64,000 bases of DNA from Echinococcus granulosus (taxonomy: Eukaryota; Platyhelminthes; Cestoda; Cyclophyllidea; Taeniidae), in the NCBI RefSeq assembly GCF_000524195.1, contig NW_020170409.1:795004-859003 (forward strand). The letters are read 5' to 3'. The number at the start of each line of letters is the position of its first letter. The first letter of the stretch is position 1. The notes below the pieces were generated by a model. That model did no database searches. It was not told the DNA's origin and saw only the letters and a program-made list of their open reading frames with translations. Shown piece after piece: positions 1-13,639 of the stretch. The position numbers and the translations under genes are program-made.

Positions 1-2702
1 ATGCTTAACCATGAAAGGTAGTCCTCAGCTTCAAAAATTAAAAAATAAATGGAACAAACCAAAGTATATTCTAGTTATAGTTCAGGTGAAGTCAGCAAAA
101 AAAACATTACAGATAAAGTATAATTTCAGCTAATGAATGCTACGGATGGTACAGTTTAGGAAGACATGGTATCTTGTTAGCCCCACCAGCGATTTGTTCC
201 TAATTTCTAACATGATCTCACATTTGGAATAGGAAGGAGACTTTGGCAAATCTCCTCTGGGACCTAAATAATGCATTTGAACGTGAGTATTCCTACAGGT
301 GGGCAAAAGCCGCATTCCAGTTTGAAGGAGCCTCACGATCCCATTCATGGCCACTTACATTAAGCACACCCCTCTTATGCATTGTCAACGTAGGAGTTTT
401 TAAGCCGTGCTTCCATTACCCTATAAACAATTTCAGCGAAGTTTTTGTTTATTATCCTAATTGGTCTAGCAGCCTGAATGGAATGTTTTGTTACACATTT
501 ACACAAAATAATTGCGCCAAACGGGACCGTTGGCATCGTAAATCTCCGGTAGAAGCAGATTTTTAAGCAAAAATGCTCACACACTCACTAATGCTCTCCC
601 CTTTTTCCATTTTGACTAGCTTCGATGTGGTTTGGTTACATAAAAGTTTGTGATCATCTGAAGAAAGTGATTTAGTGAGAGCAATGAAAAAAGGCTCTAT
701 TTAGAATAAATCGACCGAAGTGGTAAATTAAACTAAAACGATGCTTCACAAAGTTTTGCTTTGCCTAAAAACACCCAACATTGAAAAATTCAAGGTTGAC
801 ACTTTACTGGAGATTGGTAATTAATTTTTTTCATCAATGTATGACTTCCGACATTGAGCATTTAGGTAATCAGACGCCTTTTTGTAGTTGTCTGCTAAAA
901 TGTGCACCTATCTTACTGATTAGGTGCTATCGAGATTATTTCTACTGTTCATATACATGCCAAATTAAAGGACCATCAACTGCTTCATTTGTTGACAGAT
1001 GCCCACGGAGTTGCATTTATTACAATACGTACAAAATACGCGTGAGGATTTTAATAATGGGAGAATATCACATTTTCTATAGCCCATATGCCTACTGACT
1101 GACAACTTGATTGGCAAAACGTTTGTTATAGCGAATAATGAACAGGGAAATCTACTTTGTTTTCCTAACGGCCGTGCCAAGTACGGTTACCATAGCTCTG
1201 GGTAAAAACAACTGCAAATGTGCTTAAAAGTAGCAGGAAGATAATTTTGAGGTTGATGGATTCAAAAAACGCAAGGAGACAGTGAAATTCGGCCAACTAC
1301 ATTTTTACTGCTGCCTTAGAAAATTTAAACAAATTATTATCTAGCATTTTGGGCAAACTTTTGCCCTCGAACTTAACAGCAAAAGTAGGGCCTTCAGATC
1401 TTTCCTTACCAGAATCAAAAGGGCATTTGCTTTTCTAAAGTATCTTAAACGAAATTTCACTTGCGTGTAATGCATCTTCGAGCATAGGATTGCAGCGTGC
1501 CACTGAATGTCATTTGGTCAGTGAAAATAGCAGAAATGCTAAAGGATGTGAGAAGCACTTGCATTTCCCAGCTTGTCAGTGGTTTGTCTTGTCGCCGATC
1601 ATGTTTGATTTTCAAGTTTGGTTTTTCTCATGTTTTCAAAAAACCCCAATTATCAGGGTAATGGGACAAAATTATACTAGCGCAGTTGTGCAGCTATTAA
1701 CAAAGCTAGGATTTCTCTTTATTAATCCTAATCACCACAAGCAATTTTTTCTGTTGTCTGAAGCTGGGAATAAGACGATTGCCTTAAAGCATTTTGGTTC
1801 TTAAATTATCTAAAAACCATTATGTTGCGATTGTTAGTTAAAAATTAAAAGCTTCAGAGAATTTCCAGCTTCACTTAAAGGTGAAAAATTCCAATTGTTT
1901 TACAGACTTGAGTCAATTTCTGTAGCGTTCACTTCATGCTTTTAAAGAAAAAGGTGTAACATTTATAAAAGGGATAGGAAGAGGGAAGGGCAAATTGATA
2001 CAAGAACAAAGGAAGCAAGGTTGGTTCCAGACGTCCACCATTATGGTATAACGAGGTTGGCTGGGAGGCAGCCTTTCGGGCTAGAGCAAAACACCATACC
2101 ACACACTCAATTTTGCCGTGTGACATTGTGAAGATGGCAAAGCCTTTAAAGGGAAGTGCAACACAATCGCCTGCATTTGGCGAGTCTCCGCATACATGAC
2201 ATGTAACTTGGACTGAGGAAGTAACTGGTGTGTAGTGACTGAGCACAGAGAAATATACTTGTGAGGGGATATTTAAAACATATCGTAGACTTATGTCACA
2301 GGTCGGTTTTATATCATCTAATTCGGGAGAAAAATGCATTCTGAGGTCAAAACGATAGTCACATATAAACTACTGAGGTGTGATTTTTGTGGTGTCCGAT
2401 GAAGTAGCTGACCGGGTTCATGATATAGCTTAATTTACATTAAGATTTCATCATGTTTTCTCCAAAACACTTTGGGTTTGGGATTAAAGTAACCTTTCAA
2501 AATTCTTCGGGAAGGTCTACTTTATAAAAACGCTGAACTTAAGTTAATGCGTTATAAAGCAAAGAGCATTATGATCTCATCAGATTAAAAGAGGATAGCA
2601 AAAGAAAGGAAACTCGTGACTCTCCACTATTTGCCTGTCGCATGAGGTGCCTCTGCCTTACTTACATTCGAAGCTTTATGTACGATTTGTAATATTTTAG
2701 TT
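1..2702. other. AT-rich stretch, no gene recognised
   Basis: Only short open frames occur here. They lack splice-bounded conserved blocks and resemble no family I know. The longest, on the minus strand at 1929-2339, has no recognisable domain. I see no RNA gene or mobile element that I can support. Confidence 0.5.
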
Positions 2703-2890
2703 ATCTGTTTAACTCTTCGTTTTGGTTTTTGCAGGCACTTAAGGCTCCGTGATTGTGCTTTTACTAGGTGACATGGCCATTAAGACATGTCGGTAGTCCC
2801 CTGCCCTTCTGTACGTCGCCAATACATATTTGCCCGAGTACTGTGACGCCTTTCGTCCTCGGTAAAGTCTTGGGGTGCTGCATCAGGAGG
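2703..2890 (+). repeat. Interspersed repeat, copy 1 of 5
   Basis: This segment shares blocks with 55735-56005, 61951-62125, 62725-62995 and, in reverse, 19565-19690. Shared blocks in order are a T-rich start with CTTCGTTTTGG, then CTTAAGGCTCCGTGATTG, then a CTGTACGTCGCCAATACATA-like block, then a AAAGTCTTGGGGTGCTGCA-like end. Copies differ at many positions, so the family is old. No coding frame is kept, and neither tRNA-like boxes nor clear terminal repeats were recognised, so the class is unknown. Confidence 0.6.
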
Positions 2891-5044
2891 CGTTGAAAAC
2901 AAGACACATTTCTGATAAATAAATATGTATATATATACAATGAATATATGCTTATTAATGGCGGATGTACAGAGTTATCAAATTCTGTAAATGATGAAAG
3001 AGAGAATCATTTTTTAAAAATCACGATTTAATGGTAGCCCAAAATCTTTTTTAATTTTGATGTTGAGGCTTAAAACGAGAAGCAAACACATTATTTTAAT
3101 TGATTTTTCTTAAAAAGGTCACTTTAAAAAGGCTAGTAGGCGTGTTCCTTTGCTATTGGCATAAATGAGCATTTACTCTAGGTGTAGCGATGTTAGACGA
3201 CAGAAATGTGAAACCACGCTTTGCGCTCCATACACATGGAAGCACATTCTGAATGTTAACAACCACTTAATGACTTAGATGTGGCTAAAAGACGGTGATG
3301 ATGTTCTAGCAAAGCAATATAAATGTGCTTAACTTTCAAAAGATGACAAATCTCTTGGTAGTTGCCCCAAAAATGAGGAAGACGGTTTGAACTTCCCTTT
3401 GAAAGGGAGCATTTGAGGCCATCGGCATAGGTAAGAGCACAGTGGTCTGACAGAAAAAGGCGTTGGATAAAAATGGCATTACGTTAAAAGCATAAGGACT
3501 TCAACACCAACTCTTAGCCTGTCAGGTGGCTGCGGTCGTATTTGTGACGAACTATCACTAAACTTAGCTTTTAAATATGCGAACTTGTCTACTCCCTCAG
3601 CGTACGCATAATTGATACCTCTAGTAGGATTTTAAAAAAGGCTTGTTAGCAAACACTCTTAACGCATGGATGGCGAATTCACGGAAGCGTGGGGCATTAG
3701 CTTCTTTGTTATGAAATTTTAATATTTTTGATATAATGTCTCTATCTTTCGTGTTCAGACCAAAAATCACAGTTTGGACTAGGAGTCAATGAAAGAGATG
3801 TGTATCAGTTGATATTCAGGGCAGAGTGGAAGTTGTTTCCCAACAGGGGAAATATGGGCGATTTTATTTCTTCATAAAAAAATAACATTTCGGGTAACTA
3901 AAAATCGAGTTCATAGTTGTGAACCAGGTACCAGTGAACTCAGAGACCTTCTTACTGGAGTCAACTTTTGCGATGCAAGGCTAATGAACTGCCGGATAAC
4001 CATGTCATTTCGATGCAGGCAACCAATATCCACCACTCTTCCTTACCACTGTCAAATCAGTAAAAAAATTTTTCCTAACAGAACGCTCATGAAGTTACAG
4101 AGGCAGACTCAAGAGATAACCATTCGAGAGGTTGATTGATATTTCTTTCTACCCCATCCAGTGTATATTAGCACTCTCTACGGTAACTTCGATTCATAAT
4201 TTTCACTGAAGTGAAGCTGGAAATCAGGCATAGTGTAAGCGCTTTGTTGAAAAAGCATAGGTTTCCTGATAGGGAATAAGCATATTTTAAGTGCAAACCG
4301 ATCACACGTCTTTCTGTTGGCTATGTATTTCATTTATACCATCGTAAATTCTGTATTTTAGTTCCCAACTTTGCCTCAAATGAGTGGATATATTCGACGC
4401 CTTCCAAGAATCTGCTAGTGATTTGATTTATACTATTTTTGAGAATAAAAGGATCGTTATGCTCCTTCATGGTTTGACTTTATCCCCCCTTCATTGTCCA
4501 TTTCCTTTCTGACTCTGCCATATGCTCAACAATTATCTCTCCACTTTGGCAAATAAATAGTTATAAATACCCTCCCCCAAGTTCTCCATTCAAATAAGTG
4601 GCGAAAACATCGTTACTTGTAGGTCATTCACTTGTGCGGATGTGATATAATCGCAGAACCCAAATTTTCCTAAATTTTCGTAATTTCATTGCGACTCTCT
4701 CACACCTTATCCCCTCTGATGCAAGTGTCATTAAATTTTATCGAAATATAAGGTAATTGAGGGCTAGGGAGAAGATAGCGATTGACAAACTAAGAGCCCA
4801 AATGTTATATCATTAGTTATTTATGGATAAATGAGCTCATAAGTTAAATAATTGACCTTAGAGTGTTGTTTGGTCACCTTAGATTGATAAAAATTTGGTA
4901 TTATCATAAAGATTTCACTTTCTCTCAGTGCTTTCTCTTTACATATATTTCAATCAACATCGATTCCGATTTTATTATTATATTCCGTCGGAAATCTAAA
5001 AAAGGAGTATTGTCAAAAAATGATGCCTTCAAACATGTGGATAG
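2891..5044. other. Intergenic, nothing recognised
   Basis: AT-rich sequence without a conserved open frame. The 3' untranslated region of the minus-strand gene ending at 5143 probably occupies the last part before 5143. Confidence 0.5.
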
Positions 5045-5050
5045 TTTATT
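5045..5050 (-). terminator. Poly(A) signal AATAAA
   Basis: AATAAA on the minus strand about 95 nt after the stop codon at 5143-5145. A second overlapping copy lies at 5049-5054. Spacing suits 3' end formation of the terminal exon at 5143-5932. Confidence 0.5.
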
Positions 5051-5142
5051 TATTCTTTGATAAGCAAATGGAGGCGAATATAGTTGGAGACGGTGAAATA
5101 AGAGAGCACCGAAGCGAGTTGGAGGAGGAGAGAGGAGCCCAT

Positions 5143-5932
5143 TCACATTGCCTCGTTGCCACTGGCATCACCATCGGCACCACCACAGGCACTGTCCTCT
5201 GAGGATAGGCTGAACACCAATGTAGGCGTCAGAGAGCTGTGGCTGTTGTGCCCTTGTAGGTGAACAGGAGAAGTGGCCGAGGTGGCAGTGTGCGGCCGTA
5301 GCTGCTGCCGCTGACCGGTTGAAAGCCGGCCGCTCTGCTGACCCCACGAAAGCGTGCTCACGTTGGTCGCGCTGCTTGAGTTGCCTTCATGTACTCCCAC
5401 CCGCGACAGATACTGCACCGGACTGTCCTCCCTGCTCTTGTAACCCTCTGACAAGTCTTCGTCACCCCCAATACAGCGCTTTTGGTGCTTCCAGTTTACA
5501 CCACTGCCACTACCACCACTACCATTGCCGCTACCACCCCCGCCACTGCTGCCAGGGACGCCAGGATTGGGGAGTGATCGCCGCGGACGTCCCTGGGATT
5601 CTATTGTCCCTCCGATGGAGGAGCTGTGTCGTCGAACGGTCAGATTGGTATTGGCGGAGAGAAAGCCGCCCTTAGGGGGGGAGACGAGATGAGAGGCGTT
5701 GGGTAGGCGCCGGCCCGCAGTCACGGCGAGTCGTTTTGACATCGGTTTCTGCGGGGCAAGGGAGAGCTCTGGTGAGGATGGGGGCGAGGAGAGGCTTAGG
5801 TGTTTCATAGATTGAGAAAGAGTGGTGCCCTGTTGATCTGGTACATTCAATTCCGCGGAACTGGGCGCGTTGCTCATGTAGAGCTGCTTTTCGAGTGCGT
5901 AGTTTTCCAGCTGCAATGCTCTCAATTCCCGT
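5143..5932 (-). CDS. Last exon of a coiled-coil, Ser/Gly-rich protein of unknown function
   Basis: The open frame ends in TGA at 5143-5145. On its 5' side a good acceptor (pyrimidine tract then AAG, AG at 5934-5933) suggests that the exon starts at 5932, with its first base completing a split codon; the in-frame ATG at 5955 is then intronic. About 262 residues are encoded. The first 20 or so (RRELRALQLENYALEKQLY) have heptad-spaced Leu and look like the end of a coiled coil. The rest is low complexity: Ser/Pro-rich with possible proline-directed phosphosites (SSPPSSPELS), a Gly-Ser linker (SSGGGGSGNGSGGSGSG) and a Ser/Thr-rich tail. The exon is GC-rich compared with its surroundings. Upstream exons were not found; they should lie at higher coordinates. 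I do not recognise the family; a scaffold or cytoskeletal adaptor is possible. That this is coding is fairly sure; function is not. Confidence 0.6.
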
Positions 5933-5955
5933 CTTAAAAAGGAAAAGATGCGCAC

Positions 5956-8900
5956 AATTTTATTTACTGACTGGGATTTAGGGCATATTAGGAGAGCTGC
6001 ATTTATAACACTTCTTCATCTAATCATGCATTAGTAACCAAGATTGCAGACTAAGTCAGCCATCATCCGGGTGCCATCTTGGATTATCTTGCTCTTGATA
6101 TGTAGATTAATTACAATGAAATAAACATTACTATCAGTTAGACAAATTACTTGTATGTCAGGAAGAATTGGTTCTCAAACGTGAGAAGGAACGAAGTAGA
6201 GATGGTTTGGTGGGATAAAATTGAAGAAAGCATTAAGGTGGGAATTTCTAGAAAGTTAAGAGTATTCTTCTCTTGGATAAGTCCAAATGCATTTAGAATG
6301 AGGAGCCAAGTAATGCGGCTTAATTTAAAGCGAGGAAATAAATAAATAAAAGTTGTGCAAAATGCCTACTACCATTCATAAATTATCCTGTTATAATGAT
6401 ATTATTAGTGGCAAAAGAGCTCAAAATTTCTGATTTTCATGTTTTTACATCGTGAGTAAATTTATTCATGAGTCAACTACCAATTTTAATCTATTTGTCT
6501 TGTTGTCTTACTCATCTTTATGCCCTTAATTAACGGGTGCATAACTCCTAAATTATTCCTCGCAAAAGTTGTGGAAAATTTCATTCCGTATAATTTTTGC
6601 AGCGAAGTAGATAGCAATCTAGTTACAAAGGCGAAGAGTTAAGAAATGGACCTACTGGTGTTTTTTATATCTGCTTCCTGTCTATCTGGTTCGCGCAGAC
6701 TGTTCAAATGCTAAAACTTTTTTACCATTTTTTCGCTATCCCTTTCCTAGTTGTATACCTAAGCCATTGTGACTATGTGGTAGATGATTTACCGACATAT
6801 TACATTAAGCGCCGCTTAAAATCCGAGCAACAACATCGGATTCGGTAGGTTTGTGTTAGCTGAATCAATCAAAAGTGATTAATCTTCACAGAGGAGTATT
6901 TTGATAAAGTGACAGTCTGCTAAATACCTTAAACGCTCATGAGACGCTCCCAACTGTTCTCACGGAATTACTTGAAAGCGGGGAAAAATGAGTCGTTGGA
7001 TAAAAAAATGATGGGATTGGTGAATTCGAACAATAAATCTGAAAGGACATGGACATGTTTTGAGTGAACATATTCATGATTAGATGCCTATAACTGATAT
7101 TTTAGTAAGCCATGATCGTCGGTTAATTAATTATAACCTACGGATGGGGAAAGCCTTGATTCATTGCCAATGACGCGGTTATGCCTGTTTCCTGGGCGGA
7201 GGCGCTGCGTTTAAATGCGTCTGCAGTAAAGTTGTCTTGGGCTTACTAAAAAGTTCGATTTATTTGCCCACACTAATATATATAATCAACTGTATTTTTT
7301 ACAAGTCAGGGCCATTGTTTTTTCTATTATCGCATCAGTGCCCACAGCACCCTGCAGATGTTTAGTTCTCCAGAACCCGGTTGAGGATTAACGTCTTTTT
7401 CTAATAGTACCTCACGAACCCTAACTTTGATAACCCCTGACAAAATTACTTAGTTTTGATTTTGGGAAAAAAGACCCTACTTTATATTTGTGGTCGGATG
7501 CAGTTTAATTAATTTGCTGTTAGCTATCACTGTTGTCACACATTTAAAGGTTCTCTTTTGCAGTAATTTATGTATTTTCAAAATTTTGGACAAAATAATA
7601 AATTGATTGGATAGAGCTAGGCAATACTCAAAATTTATGGCAAATTTAAGCGTTTCAGTTGGGAGATGGTCCCCTGACTATGGCGGGAGCTGAGGCAAAG
7701 TTAATAGCATTTGCGAGTTTGGATGTAAACCGACCGACCCCTCCCATAGGGCTATTTTTGCCCAAATACAGACTTCTTCGTACTTCTGACGGGTTTGACA
7801 ACCAATTTACTACTTTTTATGATGGCAGCCGAATAGCCTAGGAACTAAAATTACCGCCCAACCAAATGAATGAAGGAGGTACGCAATCATTCATTCCCAT
7901 CTTAACCGTGCGGATGACATGAGTGCGCTTCTGTAAAGGTAGCAGCAATTACATTTTATCAACGAAAGAGTTATTCATAATTTGCATGCATCTTTGGTCA
8001 CTTTGCTTTAGAATTTTAAATTTATGTCAAAAAGGCGCATGTATTTGAGGTCTCAACGTTGTAATGCCGAATCTTTTTAATCTTCACTGATTAGGCCTCT
8101 ACGATTGTGATAGGAAATCCTGCAGTCCGTTTTCTAGATATTTTACAAGTGTACATTAGACCTACTTTTAGACCCATAGGTCTTGTGGATTAAAGTACAA
8201 TGGAACGCTTTTCAGGTACTTCTTCTAGTCTCTTTTGGCGCTGGGTAAAGCAGTGCTTTCATTTCCATTATTAATCCTGCTTCAACATACTTGCAAACAG
8301 AATTTTTATCACAGTTAGTAAAAAATCCCTTGTAGAATGATTAGAGAAGCAGCTGGCTTTATAACAGTACTGTCGCAGAAACGAAGTGCTGAAAATGTAT
8401 GCTGAATCATTAGGAAGTGATTTTAGTATCATAAAGCAAGCTGATGGGAGGCCTAAAAACGGAATGGAAATAAGCGAAGTTATATCTACATCGTAATTAA
8501 GCTCAGCAATATTTCGTGATCCGAAACTGAACTAAAGATGGTTATTTTAGAGTAGTTTATAAAGAACCACACAGTTAAGGGCCTCCTCATAGGATAACCC
8601 TACGTACAGTTAAATTAACCCACTTTGTAGCACGAACTATGTAACTTCAATATCACATGAGCCTGCCCGAGAAGATCTGAGGGAGTGCAACTTTACAGTT
8701 CACTGTTTTAAAACGTTTTCCATTGCCAGTCCTGGGGATGCCGCTTTGTTCACCCAAATGGCGGGGGAACTTGGGTTTAAATTGCAGCTGCAGTGCGCAC
8801 GGCAGTTTAGCTTCACTTTCGCTCTTAACTTGGTTAGCAAATTGGAAGAGTTTGGGTGTGACAGGATAAAAATGAACACTTCCTTTTTAAGACAGCGTTT

Positions 8901-11846
8901 TAAGTGTAGCAAAATCTTAGAAAGGTGGGCAAGTGAAAACTTTGAAAATTTTTTGAAATAAAAGGTCTAAACAAATTGTATGTCTTCAATATTTTCCCTA
9001 ATACTAATCAACTGACACCGACTCCCGGAACATGTTATTGGAATTTTGAATGCTAAAGACATTTTAGCAAAATATGTAAAATTTTTATTTGGACAAAGAA
9101 CTTGAAATATTTTTTAACAGGACTGCGCGAAATGACTCGACTTTAAACCAGTTTGAAGACGTTTTGGTCATTTATCTCGTCGCAGCGCCATCGCCTCATG
9201 GATGATCTATTTGAAGGTAATGCAAGGCAAATGCTAACTTTCGCATTTTATAACCCGAATCATTTAGCATTTAAAACAAGCCACTCAGGGAAATCTCCTA
9301 CTTTAAGTTTGGCTTTTGACAATTTTTTCACTCCTAGGAGGAGTGGTTTGAGACTATTAATTCACCTTCAAAACGAAGGGAGAACATTGGATGTTAAGGG
9401 CTGAATACTAGCTTAAAATATATTTTATTCTATACCTTAAGGCTTTTACCCTCTAAATGATCTGACCGAAATTCAAAAAGACTTTTAGCTAGATTCTTCA
9501 AAATGCATTTGTAACTGAGTGCTGAGTACATTGTGTAGCAAAAATCCCAACTTTTAGGTGACAAATGGGTTGAGATGACATTCACTCCAGTTAATCAAAT
9601 GTCTCCTCCACCACTTGGAGTTACAACAGTCAAATTCAACATTTGAATAACAGTGAAATGGAAACAAGTGATTAGCCTGAAGAGCGTGGCAGTCATTGTC
9701 AAGAAGTATCTTCAACAACACTTATTTGATTGCTATTTTGGTTGTGAAGCAGAAATCGCTTTAAATGACATACACTTTGGTACATCATAAGATATTCTTA
9801 GCTCTGTCACTTTAAACATGTGTTAGATTTTTCTACTTGCAAAAGATGCTAAATGGAATTCACACTTTGAAGTTGAATCAGCATCACATGCTTCATCCTC
9901 GAGAGTTTTTTTGCCGTGCTCAGATACACCAGCTGTTAGAGGCACAAAAAACCGTGAAGCCGAAATGACAGTTAATTTGCTTCAAATGAACCACTTTAAC
10001 ACTCAAAAAGTCACTTATTTAGGGATTGAAGGATTTGAAGCTTCGAGTACACTCCGCTACATGAAAAGTGGGAAGACTCACGCCAATTGCTTCTTCTGAG
10101 TATGAACGAGGTCGTCATAGACATTGTAGTTGCTCTGGTAGAGTCGTTGAGATTGTAGCCACTCTATTCGAATTGTCATTGCATTGTCATTTGGTCGAAT
10201 GTATCCCGACGTCTTGTCAATAACCTAGTTAAACAGTCGGGCAAATTAGCTGAGTAGAATTCTGATTGAGGATGGTAAATATTCCATGTTGGTTTAATCT
10301 AACCTCCCATGGACTAGTCGAATCACCCATCCAAAGCAAAATTTAAAAAGATCTTTACGAAAAACATTTTGGTAGCTGACTACTGAGCAAATTTTTCTCC
10401 TGTCAATCAAACTGTCTTTGCGCCGTTAAAATAGTCATTAAATGAAATGCTGTTGGAAGTAATAAAAACCCTACTTTTGTTATAGTGGATTACTTCCACA
10501 GGGAAATTTAATGAACTAATAACTAAATATTTAACGTGGAACTATATTCGCGCTCTAATGATTTTTTTGCCTTTGCAAGGCTGCAATTTTACCACCGCGA
10601 AAGGTGGAGCGCGTGATGGCTGGTCAGGCGTCAGGCTCACCCAGCGGTGGGTTTAAGTGTCGTCATCTGTCTTCTATGATCCCAACCCCAAAATTTGTTA
10701 CATTTAGCTAAAATAAAGCTCATTGTCTGCCAAATTCCTACAAACCAATACCAATCGTTTTCCCACACTACCCACCAAGTGCATTTGAATTGCTCTCTAG
10801 ACAAAGATTTACGACATTTTCTTTGCCAAAACCGTAAATATTTCAGACTGAATTATTGCCTCTTTAGGTTTAAGGGCATGCCTACCCTTCTAAAGACCTC
10901 CTTTATAAGTCGTGGACTTGAGATTATGACGCATATCCGGTCCATCTCTTGATGGCGTTTCCTTTAGGCTGCGGGACTCAAAGAAAGTGATAACCTATTT
11001 TGGGTGTATCCACTAGGCAAAATGCTATTAGGAAAAAAGGCTTCAAAGTGGAAAGTGCAACACAGCCTTCTCAGTCGCCCCGTTTCTTCACAATCAATGG
11101 ACTTCTACCCCTATTCCACTTGTTGATTATCCACATAAAAAAAGGATTGGAAATATTTCTTAAATGTAGAAAGATAATGACCTGAAATAAGTAAGCACAA
11201 ATCGTTTTACTTTGTACCAAAAAGGATGCAACAACAAACTGTTCCATTATAAAGGTGGCGAGCGGAACCAATGCATCATAGTCACAATCCGTTGTTTTCT
11301 TTCAGTGTATGCACGATTCATGGTGCTCCCAGAAGTGCAGATATAGTGCCTCCGTTGCTCATAACATAACCCCTTTCATTTTGGTATAAAATATCCTTTC
11401 CTTTTATTTCGTAAACAAATGAATGCAATGTCTGAATAAGCAAAGAGGTAACAACGCACTACTAATGTAATGATGCGATGAAGTGGGCACTCTTACCACC
11501 ACAGCAAACAAGCTGTTGTAGGTCTTTGCAGCTACCCACATTCCACATCAGCTTTAGGGAATACTACCCATTTCCAGTACCTTATTTTCGGTTTTATTCA
11601 CCTCTGGGGTCTACCCACCGTCACATTGAAGCACATATTGGATAAGGATGTAATGAGAAAAGAGGAAATGCAATTGATGGCTTGTTAACTCTAATGAAAA
11701 GTCCACTATCAACTCAGTGTGTTGACTGTAGCGTCATGTAAAAGTTGCATTTCTTGTTAAATGTTTTTAAAGCTGGGAAGTCGCTTCCAGCTTCTTTGCA
11801 GATATTGTAAATCATCAAATGACCACTAAATTTCGTAACATTTTTG
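5956..11846. other. Long stretch without a recognised exon
   Basis: Probably introns of the minus-strand gene whose last exon is at 5143-5932, or intergenic DNA. Short frames near 7659, 8700-8960, 9153 and 9911 show no family resemblance. Nothing else is supported. Confidence 0.4.
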
Positions 11847-12300
11847 TTATGACACTTGCAGTGACTTGTGGGCTCCAGAAACTCCTTGGATATTTTTATA
11901 TGCGCCGCCAGCTACATATATGCGTCCGTCTGCCAGTGAGATGGCCGTTCTTGTCTTCACAAATTTCTCCCAATCCAAGTTCGCAGAAGCCTCCTGCAAG
12001 ATTCGTGTAGTATTTGGGGCAGATGAACTAGCAGAAGGCAGCATCTAGAAGTAACTTGCATTTTTTGTAGTTCAGTAGCAGCTTACACAAAGGTGGGTGC
12101 ACCATCTTGAAGGACTGAGTAGCAGTCCTAAACAAACTATTTGATAGCAATGTGTTAGGAACAACTTCCAGCAGTATAATGAATAACGCAGACAGTGAAG
12201 CAATTGCCTCACGCCTAGACCTGCTGTTTAAAAGCTGTGCAACAAAATCCCACCCAGAACAACGAATGATTGTGAACTTCATACTCTTCGATAACTGTTA
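11847..12300 (-). pseudogene. Kelch-like coding fragment, decayed (copy A)
   Basis: On the minus strand, 12282-12028 reads into 12044-11847 after a frame change. The second part contains a kelch-like block (TRTAISLADGRIYVAGGA: R, DG-x-IYV-x-GG). The first part has a W and VAQL block like the start of a kelch blade. The same order recurs on the plus strand at 24361-24790 (VAQL, then LLEVV, then a PNT block, then a block containing WEK and KATSL), at clearly diverged sequence. Here a roughly 44-65 nt insert with GTAAGC and CTTCTAG ends separates the two frames, but the phases do not join cleanly. It could be exons of a real gene whose splicing I misread, but two broken copies argue for pseudogene or retrocopy fragments. 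Confidence 0.45.
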
Positions 12301-12642
12301 AATTTGGTTAATGAAGGGAAATCACCTTTGTGTTACAACATCAATGTCTATTAAGGCAATACACATCTATCTCATTGGTAAGCTGCAAACCATCCACCCA
12401 CTCACTCACTCACACACATCCACTCACTACTCACCCCACACCTCTGAAGCACCAACCCAGCCCAGAAGGCACGACTTACTTTGTGTGTGCAGCACAGAAG
12501 ACGCACTCATTCAACACGACNNNNNNNNNNNNNNNNNNNNNNNNNNNNNNNNNNNNNNNNNNNNNNNNNNNNNNNNNNNNNNNNNNNNNNNNNNNNNNNN
12601 NNNNNNNNNNNNNNNNNNNNCGCGTGTGTACTCGTGTCGTTG
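12301..12642 (+). repeat. CA-rich repeat segment with 100-N gap (arm A of inverted pair)
   Basis: About 220 bases before the gap contain CACTCACTCACTCACACACA-type simple repeats; they reappear almost unchanged on the opposite strand at 23997-24340. The 22 bases after the gap also recur. Bases 12521-12620 are N. Both copies break at the same place, which suggests an unresolved simple-sequence tract or hairpin rather than random missing data. Confidence 0.75.
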
Positions 12643-13618
12643 GAAGGTTATGTTGATCATGATAATTAATATTCCAAAATAAACTATCTCAAGATGATTT
12701 TCGCATTTGAGTGATTTTCCTTATAAAATCCTTACGGGCTTTTTGGCAATTTATAAGTTGAGGTAACTGGTTTACTGATTCCACTACATAATCATCCTCT
12801 ACCTAGTGGTAGAAGCAGGACTAAGGAAAATGCAATTGTGACGGTGAGGATAAGATCGTCGGAAGGGGTTGCTGATTGCTCTTTTATCGCAAGGAGATTA
12901 ATGGGCTTGCATTCCTAGTGAATACTTGAGAATTGCGATTGTTGTTGTGATTATTATGCACCTACCAGAGCCGAGGCCTTAACAGATGATTAGCAAAACC
13001 TGGCTGTGATTCACCAGCATCTGGGGAGTCGTTAAGCAGCTAGAATCTTGATAAGTTTGCACATTTTACGTGTACGAAGCAATTTGGTTGCCTCCTTAAA
13101 AGAATGTAGTCACATTACCGATGCCTACATAATGGTGTGTGAAATTACAAAAGAGATCCGTTGAACGTGCTCACTAACTCCAAACGTGAAGTAGTTTGTC
13201 TGTTAATAGGCAAGGGGTGGTGTCCAATATAAAATGAAATGAAACATACTATTAGGCTTAATTTTGTCAAATGAGTGTTTTCCATGAAGCACAAACATGC
13301 TTAAACCCAGAACCGGAAAAAGTTGTTATAGACAGGCAATGCGCCAATAATTTTCCTCCCAAATTATGAAATTGAAAATTGAAGTAAATACTTCATTCTT
13401 GAACGTGCAACCATTTGTTTCGCCTTATTCATGCTTATGAAATCTGTCCATCCAATTGAAAATTTAAATGGGAACGAATTACTTGAATTTGATAAACCTG
13501 AACCGGTTTTAAAAATGTGCGCTATTTTAGCATTCCCTAGACTTATTAATATTTAATATTGAGAATTACATGGTGGTTTTTATAATTGCCAATTTGTAAT
13601 TTGATGATAGTCAATGAC
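12643..13618. other. No gene recognised
   Basis: AT-rich sequence between the gap and the MATH-like exon; likely intron downstream of the donor at 13639. Confidence 0.4.
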
Positions 13619-13639
13619 TCAGGCAAAATTAGCGCATAC

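Noticed and set aside
1929..2339. 136-codon minus-strand frame
   Set aside because: No domain, no splice context and no family resemblance; length alone is not enough.
5319..5675. 118-codon plus-strand frame
   Set aside because: It is antisense to the GC-rich terminal exon on the minus strand; a mirror of its composition.
12311..12682. Frames running through the N gap
   Set aside because: They are open only because N codons cannot be stops; the flanks are simple CA-rich repeat.
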